A stretch of 64,000 bases of DNA from Flavobacterium nitratireducens. Its GTDB lineage: Bacteria; Bacteroidota; Bacteroidia; Flavobacteriales; Flavobacteriaceae. The first letter of the stretch is position 1. Each line of letters opens with the position of its first letter. The notes beneath the pieces were generated by a model, which saw nothing but the letters and a program-made list of their open reading frames with translations, was not told where the DNA came from and did not search any database. Shown here in pieces: positions 48,182 through 57,278 of this stretch. Made by a program: the position numbers and the translations under genes. Location: the NCBI RefSeq assembly GCF_029625335.1, contig NZ_CP121111.1:558001-622000 (forward strand), in the 5' to 3' direction.

Positions 48182-48213
48182 TTGCATTCTGTAAGAATAT
48201 ATAAATATATTTG
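48182..48213 (+). promoter_or_regulatory. Strong Bacteroidota-type promoter
   Basis: TTG (48182-48184), a 21-bp spacer and TATATTTG (48206-48213). It would drive the fragment ORF at 48245 and possibly the gene at 48483. Confidence 0.55.
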
Positions 48214-48244
48214 GTTTTATACAATTTCAAATTATTGTATCAGA

Positions 48245-48424
48245 ATGAATTTCAAATACAATGAAAAAGACAATCTTTCCATCAAATTTAGGTATGAAAA
48301 TAGACTTACAGATATTGGAACAAAAACTTTTGGTGGTATCTCAACTACTAAAACCAATACAAACCAATACATTAAAACTAATGGTCAATTGGAGTTTAAT
48401 CCTTTGAAATTAATCGCTCTATAA
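48245..48424 (+). CDS. Small ORF or outer-membrane-barrel fragment
   Basis: 59 residues starting MNFKYNEKDNLSIKFRYENR, with alternating polar and hydrophobic residues as in outer-membrane beta-strands. There is no signal peptide. It may be the remnant of a larger beta-barrel gene or an independent small protein. The preceding promoter makes it plausible that it is expressed. Weak evidence. Confidence 0.3.
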   Translation: MNFKYNEKDNLSIKFRYENRLTDIGTKTFGGISTTKTNTNQYIKTNGQLEFNPLKLIAL

Positions 48425-48482
48425 GAATCCTATGTTCCAAAAATTCATCAAATTTATTTATCAAAAAAAGAATTATAACAAA

Positions 48483-49120
48483 ATGAATTCAAGCATATTA
48501 AAAAGCATTTTATTAAAATCTAAAGAGAATAAAGATATTATTTCTGTATGGCAATACAATGGTGACAAAAGCTCATTAGTAGGCTATGTAAGCGATATTG
48601 CTGAAGAACACGTGAATTTTCAACTTTATACCCATATGGTAAAAGTGATGGTATAACAATGATAAGAATTGCCAATATTAAAACTATCGATTTTAACGAC
48701 GATTACACCAGAGTTATGGAATGTATCATCCAATATTCGAATATTATTGACCAGCCTTCCAAATTTGATGTAAATATTGGCTATTCAAATTACTGGCAAT
48801 ACGATACCCTGATAAAACTTGCTGGAAATGACGAGTTAGTAGCAAGTCTTGAATTCAATGGCAATGAATACTTCACAGGAATTGTCAAACAAATGTCGGA
48901 TGAAGATTTTATTCTCAACTGTATAGGTAAAAATGGTGAAGACCAAGGTACAGCTATCTTTAGAATTGAAGACATTACCGAAATAAAAGTAAACGATTTG
49001 GATAATCGAAGAAGATTACTTCTATACAAATGGAGAAAATCAACTTTAAAAGAAGTATTTAGGATTGCAAAAAGTAGCTTTGAAATGGTAAAATATTATG
49101 AAGAAAATTGCGCCGAATAA
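48483..49120 (+). pseudogene. Hypothetical protein with two duplicated halves, frameshifted
   Basis: The two pieces (48483-48656 and 48659-49120) join into ~212 residues when one A is added in the four-A run at 48641-48644. The join reads HMVKSDGITMIRIANI. The protein then shows an internal duplication. In the first half ISVWQYNGDKSSLVGYVSDI is followed by GITMIRIANIKTIDFNDDYTR. In the second half VASLEFNGNEYFTGIVKQMS is followed by GTAIFRIEDITEIKVNDLDN. Each unit looks like a small beta-barrel, Sm-like in rhythm. The function is unknown. No signal peptide is seen. Confidence 0.65.
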
Positions 49121-49158
49121 ACTTAACTTTGTCCTGATTAAATAGTAAAAACAAAATC

Positions 49159-49758
49159 ATGAATATTTTAGAATTAATTCAAAAAAGATATACTGCCAAA
49201 CATTACCAGTCAGACAAAGCGATTCCACAAGATAAAATAGAAGAATTAAAAGAAATTTTACGTCTTACACCTTCTTCAATTAATATCCAGCCTTGGAAAT
49301 TTACTTTTGTACAAAATCCGGAAATGAAGTCGAAATTAGCTTCAGTTTCGATGCACAATACGGAGAAAATTAATCAGGCACATTTACTGGTAGTTTTTAG
49401 CGTAGCCGACGATTTGGATGCATTCCAAAAAATTGTAGATGAAGAATTACCAGCTGCCAGAAGAGATTGGTACAACCAAATCAAAGCCAAAACACCAGAA
49501 GCCGATTTAAAGACATGGTTAGCCAAACAAGTGTATATTGCCTTAGGAGTTGGATTAACCGCCAGTATTGCGCTAGGATTGGATTCTACCGCTATGGAAG
49601 GAATCGAATCCGATAAATACAGAGACATACTGGACATGAAAGTATATAAACCGCTTTTTGCTATGGCCGTGGGTTATGGAGCTGAAGATGATTTTAATCG
49701 TATTGAAGTCACTCCAAAATCAAGAAGAGCTATAGAAAGTGTAATTGAATCCATTTAA
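49159..49758 (+). CDS. NfsB-like nitroreductase/NAD(P)H oxidoreductase
   Basis: A 199-residue flavin-dependent reductase. The N-terminus LELIQKRYTAKHYQSDKAIP and FMN motif LRLTPSSINIQPWKFTFV are typical of the nitroreductase superfamily. The C-terminal GYGAEDDFNR lies near the cofactor. It is a little shorter than the E. coli enzyme (217). The substrate is unknown. A -7 box TAACTTTG at 49124-49131 lies 27 bp upstream. It is followed 8 bp later by a four-helix-bundle gene. Confidence 0.88.
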   Translation: MNILELIQKRYTAKHYQSDKAIPQDKIEELKEILRLTPSSINIQPWKFTFVQNPEMKSKLASVSMHNTEKINQAHLLVVFSVADDLDAFQKIVDEELPAARRDWYNQIKAKTPEADLKTWLAKQVYIALGVGLTASIALGLDSTAMEGIESDKYRDILDMKVYKPLFAMAVGYGAEDDFNRIEVTPKSRRAIESVIESI

Positions 49759-49766
49759 TCCAAACA

Positions 49767-50260
49767 ATGTCAAAACGAGACGAATTAGAACAATTTCCTT
49801 TATATCAAAAAGCAGAACAAATTTACCAAATAACAAGAGGATTGGTCGAAATTGTTCCCGCTGATAATGAATTCCTTCAACAAACAACCATACATTTTAT
49901 GATGGAAAATGCAATGTTAATTCCAGCGAAAATTGCTGGTGCACATTCAGTAGAATTATATGATTTAAAATGGAAAACGCAACCTTAATTCGCAAGGCTG
50001 CCAGAGAACTTTATGTATATGCAAGAAGTTTAGCGCACGAAGAAGCTATTGAAAATCAGGACTACATAGAACTATTAAGAAACGAAATTGAGGAATTTCG
50101 CTTGTTATTTATTGATTGGGTCGAAAATTTTGATGTTTGGTATTACATCAAAGATAATTGTGGACTTTTTAACCCTCCAGGTATCAGCGCACACGATAAA
50201 GACCCTGATGATGATATTCCTTTTAATCCGGATGATTTTTTTGATTCTGAAAATGATTAG
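49767..50260 (+). pseudogene. Four-helix-bundle-like protein, frameshifted
   Basis: Two overlapping ORFs (49767-49988 and 49970-50260) become a 164-residue protein when one A is added in the four-A run at 49967-49970. The join reads VELYDLKMENATLIRKAARE. The helical part includes EQIYQITRGLVEIVPADNEF and ELYVYARSLAHEEAIENQDY. The C-terminal tail is acidic (DKDPDDDIPFNPDDFFDSEN). The pattern resembles small four-helix-bundle proteins of the 23S-intervening or S23 type. The role is unknown. As separate ORFs they would be two odd fragments. Confidence 0.7.
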
Positions 50261-50288
50261 ATTTCTTAAATTCAAACTTATAATAAAT

Positions 50289-51287
50289 AACCCGTTGGGT
50301 GAAATTAAATAATTTGATTTTTAATATTATTTATAGGTCTATCAAATATGAATTTATTGATATATTGAATTAGAGTCATTGCTGTTATTTTTGCTAAAAT
50401 TCTTGTTTTAAAACCAGCAAAAGATTTAGCATAATTTCTTCGAATTAAAAACTGGTCGCATAATTGTGAAAACTTGGTTTCAATTCTTTTTCTTGATTTT
50501 CTAAAAATATATGGTTGAGGCTTATAGTTTTTTTGTTTGGATCTCATTGGTGTTTCTAATTGGATTTTTACTGTTCGAAATAGGTCTAGCTGAATCGATT
50601 CTGACAAATACCCTCTATCTCAAAGTAATACACAATCAGATAATTGTTGTTTTATATTCTTTAGAAAATGAACATCATGAACTTCTGCTTTTGTAATCTC
50701 TAAAGAATGGAAAACACCATCTACAGAACAAACTCCATGTAATTTATATCCATAAAACCAATTGTTTTGTGAGGCACAAAAACCTTTGGAAGGAGCTGTT
50801 TCAAAATGCTCTTTACATATTTTAATTCGGCAATGACGAGAAAATTTACAGATTTCCAACGGCATACTGTCAACAATAAAATAATTCTCAAACTCAAGAA
50901 ATCGACTCGCTAGTTTGCTTAGGACTTCTTAAGAAAACAAAAACAGTTTTCTTCTTCTTTTGTTGAATTGACTGCGTTCAATTAAGTTAGGAATTAAATC
51001 TGGACTAATTTGTTTGAAAAGTGAGTTTTCACTATCAATAGACATAAATTCAGCAGTTAAACTAAGTGCTACGACCTCTAAATCAGACATCTTGCCGCTT
51101 CTTCCAACTCTTGATTTAAATAATGAATCATAATTCAAAGAACTTATAACTTCTAAAACCTTAAAATAATTTTTAACTATATTTGACATGGATGTTGGTT
51201 GTTTAGCGACTTCAAGATACTGCTTTGCAGTGTCTTGACCAATATCTAATTAATTTAATTTACTTCAAATAATTTCACCCAACGGGT
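50289..51287 (-). mobile_element. IS982-type insertion sequence, decayed
   Basis: About 1.0 kb with terminal inverted repeats AACCCGTTGGGTGAAATTA at 50289 and its complement ending at 51287. The inside is one transposase frame on the minus strand with two nonsense codons. No target duplication is obvious. The right end overlaps the 3' end of the small membrane-protein gene. Confidence 0.75.
50305..51189 (-). pseudogene. IS982-family transposase with two nonsense codons
   Basis: A 294-codon frame, all three pieces in phase. Piece one has LSLTAEFMSIDSENSLFKQI. Piece two has NYFIVDSMPLEICKFSRHCR, YGYKLHGVCSVDGVFHSLEI and EVHDVHFLKNI. Piece three has the RGYLSESIQLDLF region and FSQLCDQFLIRRNYAKSFAG. 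These match IS982 transposases. A TAA interrupts it at about 50929 and a TGA at about 50620, where LLGDRGY is expected (probably GGA to TGA). Because neither is a frameshift, this is true decay and not a read error. Confidence 0.85.
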
Positions 51288-51470
51288 TGATATAAAGACA
51301 CCCAAACTAACTAATCCAACTCCAATCATTAAAGTATAAAAAGTAGGTTTTGCTTTTATTAGATAATAGCTTCCCAGCGCACATAAAAATGTTAATCCTA
51401 TAGCTAATAAAATTAAAGTTATGTAAACAATCACAAATAGAAAAATGCTCAAAATGGCTCTAACAGTCAT
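51255..51470 (-). CDS. Small membrane protein next to the IS982 element
   Basis: A 71-residue protein with two membrane helices (LSIFLFVIVYITLILLAIGL, then FYTLMIGVGLVSLGVFIST). The C-terminus RWVKLFEVN is encoded by the right end of the IS element, so the original tail may be changed. A TACATTTG -7 box on the minus strand (51582-51589) lies ~110 bp upstream. No known family. The stretch 51590-51848 has no other supported feature. Confidence 0.4.
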   Translation of the reverse strand: MTVRAILSIFLFVIVYITLILLAIGLTFLCALGSYYLIKAKPTFYTLMIGVGLVSLGVFISTRWVKLFEVN

Positions 51471-51581
51471 TTTTCAAAACTCTTGGATACTGCAACTACC
51501 ATAATTTAGTCTTTCAAAATTTTAATTATTTCTAAAAAAATAGTTGTTTAAAAACTATTTCCTATTAATTAACTATCGGGA

Positions 51582-51589
51582 CAAATGTA
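51582..51589 (-). promoter_or_regulatory. -7 box upstream of the small membrane protein gene
   Basis: TACATTTG on the minus strand, a full match to TAnnTTTG. No TTG at the right spacing was found. Confidence 0.4.
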
Positions 51590-51848
51590 AGATAAATAAG
51601 TCTTAAATTGTAATTAAAATTGTTTTTTTCTTACAAATAAACACCAATAACCGCTATTTTCTATTTAAAAATTTCAATAATAAATATAGAAAATCTCTAT
51701 CCCTATCAAATTAGACTTTCAATTTAAAGAACGAAAATTTATCATAAAATTAGGAATTGAACCGCAGTAAAATGACTAATTTGCACAATGTACGAGCGAA
51801 TTTAACGTTCAAATAGCTATAAAATCCTAAATCTTTATATTTACAATC

Positions 51849-53400
51849 ATGGATCAAATTAAAATACTTTGGGTGGATGATGAAATTGATTATCTAAAAC
51901 CACATATCCTTTTTTTAGAGAAAAAAACTACCATGTTACTACTTGCAACAACGGACTCGATGCCATTGAAATATTTGAAAACGAGAACTTCGATATAGTT
52001 TTCCTTGATGAAAACATGCCCGGAATGAGCGGTTTAGAAACCCTTTCGGAAATGAAAGAGAAAAAAGTGCCATTCCCATGATTATGATTACTAAAAGTGA
52101 GGAAGAATACATCATGGAGGAAGCCATTGGTTCAAAAATCGCTGATTATTTGATTAAACCCGTGAATCCGAATCAAATCTTACTTAGTTTAAAAAAGAAC
52201 TTGGATAACTCTAAGTTGATTTCACAAAAAACTACTCTGGATTACCAAAAGGAATTTAGAAAAATTGCCATGGAAATGGGAATGGTCAATAGTTATGAAG
52301 ATTGGATTGAATTGTACAAAAAACTACTATTTTGGGAATTACAATTGGAAGATATCAATGATCAAAGCATGATTGAAATTCTAGAATCTCAAAAAGTTGA
52401 AGCAAATTCTCAGTTTGGAAAATTCATAGAACGTAATTATGAAGATTGGTTTTTACCCAAAGCCGATGCTCCAATTCAATCACACACCTTGTTCAAGGAA
52501 CTAGTAGTTCCTGAATTGAAGAAAAAAGAAAAACCAGTTTTATTTATAGTTATCGACAACTTGAGATATGATCAATGGAAAGCTTTTGAAAGCGTTGTAG
52601 CCGATTATTACAAATTAGAAAAAGAAGTTCCTTACTACTCTATATTGCCTACAGCAACACAATATGCTCGAAATGCTATTTTTTCAGGATTATTGCCAGT
52701 AGATATGGAGAAAAAACATCCTGATTTATGGAAAAACGATCCAGATGAAGGTGGTAAAAACCTGTTTGAAGCCGAATTTTTAGAAGCGCAATTAAAGCGA
52801 TTGAATTTGAATATTAAATCTGATTATTTCAAAATTACCAATATGGCTTCGGGTAAAAAGCTTCTTGATAATTTTAGAGCGTTAAAAGACAATGATTTAG
52901 TCGCAATTGTATACAACTTTGTTGATATGCTTTCGCATGCTAAAACAGAGATGGATGTGGTAAAAGAATTAGCTCCAGATGATAAAGCTTATCGTTCCTT
53001 GACTTTAAGTTGGTTTAAAAACTCTCCATTATTGGAAATCATTCAACAAGCGCAAAAATTAGGTTTCAAATTGATTTTGACTACAGATCACGGAACAATC
53101 AATGTAAAAAACCCATCGAAAGTTGTGGGTGACAAAAACACTAGTTTAAACCTTCGATATAAAACAGGACGTAGCCTTACTTACGAACAAAAAGATGTTT
53201 ATGTTGCAAAAGACCCTAAAAAAATTGGTCTTCCAGCCATAAATATGAGCAGTTCTTTTATTTTTGCAAAAAATGATTTATTCTTAGCTTATGTTAACAA
53301 TTACAATCATTATGTGAGTTATTATAAAAACACCTATCAGCATGGAGGCATTTCGCTTGAAGAAATGATTATTCCGTGTTTGATATTTAATCCTAAATAG
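51849..53400 (+). pseudogene. porX: PorX-type response regulator with PglZ domain, two frameshifts
   Basis: With one base added at 51921-51927 (seven A's) and one at 52061-52066 (six A's), this is a 517-residue protein starting MDQIKILWVDDEID. The receiver domain has the acidic pair at 10-12 and phosphoacceptor Asp54 in VFLDENMPGMSG. DYLIKPVNPNQILLSLK ends the receiver. The PglZ/alkaline-phosphatase-like domain follows, with FIVIDNLRYDQWKAF, PTATQYARNAIFSG and TTDHGTINVKNP. PorX with the kinase PorY controls the type IX secretion system in Bacteroidota. Gene order porX-tsaE-ald fits flavobacteria. The breaks are probably read errors. Confidence 0.88.
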
Positions 53401-53406
53401 TATTTT

Positions 53407-53469
53407 AGTCCTTAGTGATTAGTATTAGTAATTAAAAAACTAAAGACTAAAGACTTTTGACTAAGGACT
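53407..53469. repeat. Inverted repeat between porX and tsaE
   Basis: AGTCCTTAGT (53407-53416) is the exact complement of ACTAAGGACT (53460-53469). The whole gap is built of similar AGT/ACT words. Confidence 0.5.
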
Positions 53470-53483
53470 TTAAAACTAAAAAT

Positions 53484-53891
53484 ATGGAAATCACTTTTGC
53501 TTTAGAAGAAATAAACAATGTAGCCGTCCAAGTTGTGGCAGCGCAACCCAAAAAAGTAATTCTGTTTAATGGTGAAATGGGTGCAGGTAAGACAACCTTT
53601 ATCAAACAATTGTGCAAAACATTAGGTGTTACTGATGCTACTTCTAGTCCTACTTTTTCATTAGTTAATGAATATGAAGCCGCTAATAATCAACTAGTTT
53701 ATCATTTTGATTTTTACCGTCTTAAAAAAGAAACTGAAGCGCTGGACATGGGTGTAGATGATTATTTATATTCTGGAAATTGGTGTTTTATAGAATGGGC
53801 AGAAAACATAGCTAATTTAATCCCAGAAAATCATTCCAGCATAACTATAGAGGTGCTTCCTGACGGGAAAAGACTTTTAAAACTAGTTTAA
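53484..53891 (+). CDS. tsaE: tRNA threonylcarbamoyladenosine (t6A) ATPase
   Basis: A 135-residue protein, started at ATG 53484 (MEITFALEEINN). The earlier in-frame codon at 53457 lies in the repeat-like spacer. The P-loop is GEMGAGKTTFIKQLC, then TDATSSPTFSLVNEYEA, HFDFYRLKKETEALDMG and the Walker B-like FIEWAENIANLIP. TsaE works with TsaB and TsaD to put t6A on ANN-decoding tRNAs. It lies between porX and ald. Confidence 0.93.
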   Translation: MEITFALEEINNVAVQVVAAQPKKVILFNGEMGAGKTTFIKQLCKTLGVTDATSSPTFSLVNEYEAANNQLVYHFDFYRLKKETEALDMGVDDYLYSGNWCFIEWAENIANLIPENHSSITIEVLPDGKRLLKLV

Positions 53892-54095
53892 CACTGTTTT
53901 TAAAACCTGATTTTCAATGATTTAAAACAAAAACTACATCTCTTTTTCTGAATTTACTTCTTAATAAAAAACGCCAAAGCTTATAAAAATAAAACTTTAT
54001 GTTAATTAATAATTTGGTTACTACTTTTATCTGATTATAAAGCTTATTTTTTTAATCTTTTTGTGTAATTTTACTTTTTAATTGTACTGAAAACG

Positions 54096-55296
54096 ATGTC
54101 AATATCTATAACTCCATTTACAAGACAACAGCTATTACCTCAGGAAGAGAAACTAGAAGTAGCTAGAAAAAAAGGCGAACTATTTATTGGTATCCCTAAA
54201 GAAACTAGCTATCAAGAACGTCGTATCTGCTTAACACCTGATGCTGTGAGTTCATTAGTAAGTCATGGTCATCGAGTTATGATTGAATCTGGGGCTGGAG
54301 AAAGTGCAAGCTATTCAGACAAAGAGTATTCTGAAGCAGGAGCTGAAGTCACAAAAGATACTCAAAAAGTCTTTGGCTGTCCAATGATACTAAAAGTAGA
54401 ACCACCAACGATTTCCGAAATCAATTTGATGAATAATCAAACTATCCTACTTTCGGCCATCCAATTAAAAACAAAAAGAAAAGAATATTTTGAAGCATTG
54501 GCCAAGAAAAAAATTACGGCTTTGGCTTTTGAATATCTAAAAGATGTTGACGATACCTATCCTGTTGTAAAATCATTAAGTGAAATTGCTGGGACGGCCT
54601 CCATATTAATTGCTTCTGAATTGATGATTGCCAGTACAAATGGTAGAGGGTTACTCTTTGGAAACATCACCGGAGTACCTCCTACAGAAGTTGTAATATT
54701 GGGTGCAGGAACTGCTGGAGAATTTGCGGCAAGAGCAGCTATTGGATTAGGGGCCAATGTAAAAGTGTTTGATAATTCCATAACCAAACTAAGAAGACTC
54801 CAAAACAGTTTAAATGAACGTATTTTTACTTCCACCATTCAACCTAAGGCTTTAATGAAAGCACTAAGACAGCTGCGATGTTGCCATTGGTGCTATTCGT
54901 GGTTTAGAACGATGTCCAATTGTAGTAACTGAAACAATGGTTGAACATATGAAAAAAGGTGCTGTAATTGTGGATGTCAGTATCGATATGGGAGGATGCT
55001 TTGAAACCTCTGAAGTTACTACACACGAAAAACCAACATTTATAAAAAACAATATTTTACACTACTGTGTACCTAATATTCCTTCCCGTTACTCTAAAAC
55101 AGCATCCCTTTCCATAAGCAATATCATTACTCCTTATTTGTTAAAAATTGCCGAAGATGGCGGCCTTGAAAGTGCTATTCGATGTGACAAAGGTTTGAAA
55201 AACGGAGTATATACCTACCACGGAATCTTAACTAATAGAGCCATTGGCGAATGGTTTGATTTACCTAACAACGACATCAATTTAATTGTGTTTTAA
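54096..55296 (+). pseudogene. ald: Alanine dehydrogenase, frameshifted
   Basis: The two pieces (to 54932 and from 54937) are one ~400-residue enzyme. The N-terminal part has GIPKETSYQERRICLTPDAV and the catalytic-region LKVEPP. The NAD motif is VVILGAGTAGEFAARAAIGL. The second piece continues GAVIVDVSIDMGGCFETSEV and HYCVPNIPSRYSKTAS. The break is at 54865-54876. Adding an A in AAG and a C before GAT restores LKTAADVAIGAIRGLERCP. Alanine dehydrogenase interconverts alanine with pyruvate and ammonia. Loss by two small contractions fits sequencing error. Confidence 0.85.
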
Positions 55297-55334
55297 GTAA
55301 ACTTTAAATTACCTTTGCCAAAAAAATAGAATTC

Positions 55335-55712
55335 ATGAAATTTGTACAACGTTTTGCCTACTATTTAGTGGGGTTAGTTATAGGTTGCTTTTTTGTTGCT
55401 CTTGTTTATAGTGGAAAAGATACCCGATGCAATTATTTTCCAAATGCCAGAGTATTAAATGATATCCGAAACAAACCTTTTGAATATTCTGAAACAGCCT
55501 CAAAAATATTAGCTGAAACTTGGATTGACACAACCGATATTAAAAACACTTTAGAATTTGGTGATGTTAACTTTGACAAAAGCGATACTGATTTTGGTAA
55601 AAAATCAAAAATATATGTAATTGAAGGTAAAACTACAAAAGATGTCGAAATCATTTTAACAATACAAAATGAAGAACACAAAGCAACTTTAATGAATATT
55701 ATCAAGAAGTAA
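55335..55712 (+). CDS. DUF4258-like small membrane-anchored protein
   Basis: A 125-residue protein. The N-terminus holds one membrane helix (RFAYYLVGLVIGCFFVALVY). The soluble part, RVLNDIRNKPFEYSETASKI and DFGKKSKIYVIEGKTTKDVE, fits the DUF4258 pattern of Bacteroidota. It follows ald by 38 bp and is likely co-transcribed. The function is unknown. Confidence 0.65.
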   Translation: MKFVQRFAYYLVGLVIGCFFVALVYSGKDTRCNYFPNARVLNDIRNKPFEYSETASKILAETWIDTTDIKNTLEFGDVNFDKSDTDFGKKSKIYVIEGKTTKDVEIILTIQNEEHKATLMNIIKK

Positions 55713-55775
55713 TTTTCTCCTCTTACAAAATAATTATATTACTACCTGTCTCTTATATCAATCATTGACAATGGC

Positions 55776-55930
55776 ACACAGATGAGACGGATTTTAACAG
55801 ATTATCACAGATTATACTTCGCAAAGAGCTATAAAAATTTATCTTTATCTGTTCAATCAGTGTCACCTGCCTGTCGGCAGACAGGTCTGTGACCAATTTT
55901 TTATTTAGTCCGCATAGCTGACAATGATAA
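55776..55930. repeat. Dispersed-repeat-like intergenic region with a 22-bp palindrome
   Basis: The imperfect palindrome ACCTGCCTG-TCGG-CAGACAGGT lies at 55865-55886. Words such as CACAGATGAGACGGATTTT, ATCACAGATTAT and ATCTTTATCTGTTCAATC resemble common short repeats. The 240-bp gap has no gene. Confidence 0.55.
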
Positions 55931-55952
55931 TAAATTAAAAAATGCTTAAACA

Positions 55953-56471
55953 ATGAGAAAAACAATTTATTTTTCATTTATACTTTTTCTTATTTTTTCG
56001 ATTACAAACAAAGGAATCTGTCAAAATAAAACCACACAGGATTCAATTAGAATTAGTCAAATAGACCAAACCTATTGGAATGAAATAGCAAGAACAGTTA
56101 ACACAGGTGATTTTAAAGGTTACGAAGCGTTGTGTGATAAAAATGCTGTTTTAGTCGTATCAATAGGCAATAATAAACGCTCCGAACCGATGACAGTAGC
56201 TCTTGAACACTGGAAACAAGGATTTTTAGATACCAAAAATGGAAAAACTAAAGACACAGTCTCTTTTAGATTTTCTCAGAGAATTGGAAGCGCAACAACA
56301 GCACATGAAACTGGAATTTTTTGCTTCACATCAACTAATAACACAAATCAAAAAACAACAAAACAATACATTCATTTTGAAGCTTTATTAGTAAAAAATG
56401 ATGCGAAATGGCAAGTTGTAATGGAATATCAAAAATCATTAGCAACCGTAGATGAATGGGAAGCCTTATAA
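55953..56471 (+). CDS. Exported SnoaL/DUF4440-like protein
   Basis: A 172-residue protein with a signal peptide (IYFSFILFLIFSITNKGICQ, probably cleaved after Gln). The domain has TYWNEIARTVNTGDFKGYEA, CDKNAVLVVSIGNNKRSEPM and the final WQVVMEYQKSLATVDEWEAL, an NTF2-like cone fold. No catalytic residues are evident. NTF2-like exported proteins often bind small ligands or help other proteins. The gene is alone between a repeat-rich gap and the convergent ung. Confidence 0.7.
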   Translation: MRKTIYFSFILFLIFSITNKGICQNKTTQDSIRISQIDQTYWNEIARTVNTGDFKGYEALCDKNAVLVVSIGNNKRSEPMTVALEHWKQGFLDTKNGKTKDTVSFRFSQRIGSATTAHETGIFCFTSTNNTNQKTTKQYIHFEALLVKNDAKWQVVMEYQKSLATVDEWEAL

Positions 56472-56495
56472 TAAATTAGTTGAATAATTATTACG

Positions 56496-57173
56496 TTAAA
56501 CCCAATTGATTTCAGCTTTATTTTTTGATTTCAAATAGTCATTTGCCTGACTAAAATGTTTATTACCAAACCATTTTCCCTGATTAGCACTCATAGGTGA
56601 TGGATGTCCAGAATCCAAAACTAAATGTTTACTACGGTCAATTTTGCTTCCTTTTTTTTGTGCAAAAGTACCCCAAAGTAAAAAGACAATATTTTCTTTT
56701 TCATCCGAAATTTTCTGAATCACCACATCTGTAAACAGATTCCATTTTAAATGCTTATGGCTGTTCGGTTTGTCTTTTCTCACGGTAAGCGATGCATTTA
56801 GCAACAAAACTCCTTGTTTAGCCCAATGATTTAAATTTCCTGAGGTAGGCATCATAATATGATCTAAATCATCATTGATTTCTCTGTAAATATTTCGCAA
56901 TGATGGTGGAATTTTAACTCCATTATTCACCGAAAAGCACAAACCATTCGCCTCTCCTTCCCCGTGATAAGGATCCTGACCAATGATTACCAATTTTAAA
57001 TTGGAAAAATCACAATAATTAAAAGCCGAGAAAATCAAATCCTTGGGCGGAAAACAAGTGAATTCATTATACTCCTTTTCTATTTCTTGCAATAAATCAT
57101 TAAAATAGGGCTTTTGAAGTTCTTCGGATAAAATCGATTGCCATTCGGGAGATAAGTTGAGTTGCATACGCAT
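56496..57173 (-). CDS. ung: Uracil-DNA glycosylase
   Basis: A 225-residue DNA repair enzyme that removes uracil from DNA. Motif A is GQDPYHGEGEANGLCFSV, with the catalytic Asp. Motif B is the leucine-loop HPSPMSANQGKWFGNKHFSQ. The Met at 57167 (MQLNL) could be the true start, two residues in. Divergent from the MutS2-type gene, so the two repair-type genes share an upstream region. Confidence 0.95.
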   Translation of the reverse strand: MRMQLNLSPEWQSILSEELQKPYFNDLLQEIEKEYNEFTCFPPKDLIFSAFNYCDFSNLKLVIIGQDPYHGEGEANGLCFSVNNGVKIPPSLRNIYREINDDLDHIMMPTSGNLNHWAKQGVLLLNASLTVRKDKPNSHKHLKWNLFTDVVIQKISDEKENIVFLLWGTFAQKKGSKIDRSKHLVLDSGHPSPMSANQGKWFGNKHFSQANDYLKSKNKAEINWV

Positions 57174-57246
57174 TAATTTCGGGTAAAGTTCGTAAAGTTT
57201 TTAGCAAAGTCAATGACAAAGTAATGAATTTCACTTCGAATCTTTG

Positions 57247-57254
57247 TAACTTTG
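57247..57254 (+). promoter_or_regulatory. -7 box of the mutS2-type gene
   Basis: TAACTTTG matches TAnnTTTG, 24 bp before ATG 57279. It shows that the in-frame codon at 57252 cannot be the start. Confidence 0.55.
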
Positions 57255-57278
57255 ACCCTTTTCAACTCAGATTATAAA

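Noticed and set aside
51590..51848. Hidden gene or RNA before porX
   Set aside because: The stretch is AT-rich with no long ORF or clear structure. Only weak -7-like words (TAATTTG, TATATTTA) are seen.
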